Positions 3,687-5,395 of a DNA stretch of 5,395 bases are shown here, one piece after another (position 1 is the first letter of the stretch; the number at the start of each line of letters is the position of its first letter). The notes below the pieces were generated by a model, which was not told where the DNA came from, searched no databases, and saw nothing but the letters and a program-made list of their open reading frames with translations. This stretch comes from Paralcaligenes sp039935015. GTDB lineage: Bacteria; Pseudomonadota; Gammaproteobacteria; Burkholderiales; Burkholderiaceae_B. Where the stretch lies: NCBI GenBank assembly GCA_039935015.1, contig JBDTLC010000142.1:1-5395 (forward strand), read 5' to 3'. A program made the position numbers and the translations under genes.

Positions 3687-5395
3687 TCATCGGTTACAGT
3701 TTTGGCCAGCGCAATATGATGGGGGCATATGTACCCCACCTCTAATTATTTGGAGGGCCGTCAAACCTGGTAAACCGGGGTCGTCAAGTAAGGGATGTGC
3801 AGAATGAAAGAATGGCCCAGCACTCGCTAGTAAACCGGCAACTGAGTTGACGGCGAAGACTGGCACAACCGGGCCTGCAGGATTTCCAGCCTGAATCGTC
3901 AGCGCCGTCGCGTTGCCAGATGCTTGCGCGAAGAGGTAGTTGACAGCCGCCAAGCCAGTACCATCAATAGAGTAGGAGCCAGCGGCGCTTTTGGCGGTTG
4001 CAGGGCTCGTCCACGCCAATTTTCCAGTGGTGGCTGCCGCGAGCGTATCGCCCCCTACCAGGCCTATGACGGTTCCGCTGAAACCTGAGGGAACCTGTCC
4101 AGCTATAGACTGTGCCGCCGCGGCCTGGTAAATAAGGTTCGCCGGCGTAATATTGGCCGTGGTAGTGGCGGTAGAAGTGGTCAGACTGTAGTTGTCTGCG
4201 TCGATGCCGGACGCTGAAATGCCGCTCACAGATACGGCCTTGCCGATACCCACGTTCTTGTCAGCAAAGCCACCATTGCCGTTGAAAGTAACTGCGTCGC
4301 CCGACAACACGCCCGCACTGGTCAACGTCACCGCATTGACCGTACTGCCGTCGTAGACCTTGTTCGCTCCGGCCGCTTCGACCGTAATACCCAAGGTCGT
4401 AATACTGGCCGCTCCGCTCGCGGTGGTAGGCAGGCTGTAATTCGAAAGCTGCGTGGCGCCGGCCGCTACAAAACTGCCGGCCCCCAACGCGGCGCTGACG
4501 GTGTTCGCGCTCGCCACATTCTTGCTGTTATAGACTCCAGCCGTCTGAGTGACCGAGGCGCCTTCACCGCTGACAAAGCCCGTAAGAGCATAGTTGCTCG
4601 AACCTAGAATTGCGCTGGAGTTGCCATCATAGACTTTGGTGAGAAGGCCTGAGAGCGCCGCACTCAAGGCCGCCTGTGTGATGTCGGCCGTACTGATCGC
4701 AGTTGTATTAGAAAGGCTGTAGTTGGCTGCGTCTGTGCCGGCAGCCAAAATGCCGCTTACGGAAACGGCCTTGGCCACACCTACGTTCTTGTCGGCAAAG
4801 CTACCGTTGCCGTTAAAAGTGACTGCATCGCCCGCCACTACTCCCGTGCTCGCCAACGTCGCCGCTCCAACCGTAGTGCCGTCATAAACCTTGTTCACGC
4901 CGGTAGCGTCAACTGTAATGGCCTTGGCTGTAATCGTACCCATGGCCTTGGTCGCAGGTGCGCTTGCCCCATAGCCGTAGACCGCGGCTAAGCCATTGAC
5001 TACGTTATATGTCGGGGCAGCGCTGGCCACCGTCTTGCTCGTGCCAACATTTTTGGTGTCGAACGTGGCCGTACCGGAGCTCGCCACGGTAGCCGTATCG
5101 CCATCCACCAGACCGCTTGGCGCCGAATAATGAGACGCCGCCAGCGTGGCGGTAGTGGTACCGTCGTAGACCTTGCTAACCCCACCGGTTAGCGTTGTGG
5201 CTAACGTAGGCGCAAGCGTATAAAGAAAGCCATTGCCTGTAGCCTGCGCAATGGGCGTCGTACCATTGACAGCGTTGTACTGCTTAAAGCCGTAGACAAG
5301 GCCGCCACGCGTGTCTGTCGATGGATTCTGCGACCATACCAGCCAGCGCCCACCACCACTGACCGATAACGCGCTGGCACCGGCGCTATTCACAA
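3687..5395 (-). CDS. C-terminal part of a YDG/MBG-repeat filamentous-haemagglutinin-type exoprotein (5' partial)
   Basis: The frame is open to the window edge, so this is the last ~569 codons of a larger gene; the GTG at 5391-5393 is just an internal Val. The product is probably a secreted two-partner (TpsA-like) surface adhesin, as such C-terminal regions usually belong to proteins with a haemagglutinin N-terminal domain, but that domain is outside the window. Residues here are counted from 5393. A linker with GRWLVWSQNP and GFKQYNA (16-41) is followed by four YDG repeats, each opening with KVYDG (74, 168, 253, 345). An MBG-like domain spans about 416-501 (ITPANLIYQAAAAQSIAG onward). A 65-residue tail follows, ending in CAGQNCNR before TGA at 3687-3689. 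The only two Cys are in this tail. Composition is rich in Ala, Gly, Ser and Thr, typical of beta-helical exoproteins. The same-strand ftrA begins 166 bp downstream and is functionally unrelated as far as can be seen. Confidence 0.88.
   Translation of the reverse strand, partial: VNSAGASALSVSGGGRWLVWSQNPSTDTRGGLVYGFKQYNAVNGTTPIAQATGNGFLYTLAPTLATTLTGGVSKVYDGTTTATLAASHYSAPSGLVDGDTATVASSGTATFDTKNVGTSKTVASAAPTYNVVNGLAAVYGYGASAPATKAMGTITAKAITVDATGVNKVYDGTTVGAATLASTGVVAGDAVTFNGNGSFADKNVGVAKAVSVSGILAAGTDAANYSLSNTTAISTADITQAALSAALSGLLTKVYDGNSSAILGSSNYALTGFVSGEGASVTQTAGVYNSKNVASANTVSAALGAGSFVAAGATQLSNYSLPTTASGAASITTLGITVEAAGANKVYDGSTVNAVTLTSAGVLSGDAVTFNGNGGFADKNVGIGKAVSVSGISASGIDADNYSLTTSTATTTANITPANLIYQAAAAQSIAGQVPSGFSGTVIGLVGGDTLAAATTGKLAWTSPATAKSAAGSYSIDGTGLAAVNYLFAQASGNATALTIQAGNPAGPVVPVFAVNSVAGLLASAGPFFHSAHPLLDDPGLPGLTALQIIRGGVHMPPSYCAGQNCNR
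3891..4148 (-). other. MBG-like domain region of the exoprotein
   Basis: Residues 416-501 (counted from 5393) read TPANLIYQAAAAQSIAG, GLVGGDTLAAATTGKLAWTS, GSYSIDGTGLAAVNYLFAQ and ALTIQAG. This is the pattern of the immunoglobulin-like MBG domain that often closes YDG arrays. The assignment is by eye and the boundaries are approximate. Confidence 0.6.
4149..4361 (-). repeat. YDG repeat 4 (type B), about 71 residues
   Basis: This unit begins KVYDGSTVNAVTL and carries GDAVTFNGNGGFADKNVG, KAVSVSG and DADNYSL, nearly the same as unit 2. It runs straight into the MBG-like domain at ITPANLIY without a further KVYDG. Confidence 0.8.
4362..4637 (-). repeat. YDG repeat 3 (type A), 92 residues
   Basis: This unit begins KVYDGNSSAIL and has GFVSGEGASVTQ and YNSKNVA at the usual landmark positions, then LSNYSLPTTASG. 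It ends with ITTLGITVEAAGAN, parallel to the end of unit 1. It is the most diverged unit; the usual GD before the third strand is GE here. Confidence 0.75.
4638..4892 (-). repeat. YDG repeat 2 (type B), 85 residues
   Basis: This unit begins KVYDGTTVGAATL and contains GDAVTFNGNGSFADKNVG, KAVSVSG and DAANYSLSN. It is closely similar to unit 4 at both protein and DNA level and clearly different from its neighbours, units 1 and 3. Confidence 0.8.
4893..5174 (-). repeat. YDG repeat 1 (type A), 94 residues
   Basis: This unit begins KVYDGTTTATL and contains GLVDGDTATV and TFDTKNVG, the three landmarks of a YDG unit. It has an insertion-like stretch (GLAAVYGYGASAPATKAMG) where type B units have the NYSL ending. 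It closes with ITAKAITVDATGVN, which leads into the next unit. It is classed as type A because it resembles unit 3 in its ending and its position. Confidence 0.75.

Noticed and set aside
3521..3739. N-terminal extension of ftrA by 73 residues
   Set aside because: It overlaps the end of the exoprotein gene, carries no family similarity, and would bury the signal peptide. The ATG at 3520 has its own GGAG site.
4149..5174. CRISPR-like or other non-coding tandem array
   Set aside because: The repeats are in frame inside an open coding region, long (about 85-94 codons) and diverged, so they are protein domain repeats.

Overview
The window looks like a chromosomal segment of a betaproteobacterium. 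The best guess is the order Burkholderiales, family Alcaligenaceae (the Bordetella, Achromobacter, Pusillimonas or Advenella neighbourhood). This rests on two things: the gene order and protein types match the FtrABCD ferrous-iron system described in Bordetella, and the upstream gene is a large YDG/MBG-repeat, haemagglutinin-type exoprotein common in that group. The base composition is only moderately GC-rich by eye, lower than classical Bordetella, so the genus is left open.

Layout from left to right. Positions 1-138 (+ strand) hold the last 45 codons of an alpha/beta-fold hydrolase, possibly the hydrolase-type acyltransferase associated with acetoin cleavage systems. Its 5' end is outside the window. 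Positions 139-281 are a short convergent intergenic gap with no convincing terminator. Positions 282-3520 (- strand) hold a complete, tightly packed four-gene operon transcribed right to left: ftrA (P19-type periplasmic iron/copper protein), ftrB (periplasmic cupredoxin), ftrC (Ftr1-family iron permease) and ftrD (membrane polyferredoxin). Gaps between genes are 2 to 15 nt, each with its own ribosome binding site. Positions 3521-3686 are the leader and probable control region, with a Fur-box-like sequence and an overlapping 7-bp inverted repeat. Positions 3687-5395 (- strand) are the 3' part of a large surface-exoprotein gene. It has four YDG repeats arranged A-B-A-B, then an MBG-type domain, then a short tail ending in a CxxxxC pair.

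How the parts work together. In the known Ftr model, FtrA binds Fe2+ in the periplasm with help from a copper site, FtrB takes part in oxidation to Fe3+, FtrC carries the Fe3+ across the inner membrane, and FtrD passes the released electrons on. All four proteins here keep the residues expected for this: the P19 metal ligands, two REXXE motifs in FtrC, and the Cys-rich ferredoxin motifs in FtrD. The window therefore mostly contains a recognisable system. The less ordinary points are the A-B-A-B architecture and terminal Cys pair of the exoprotein, the dyad upstream of ftrA, and the Cys layout of FtrD.
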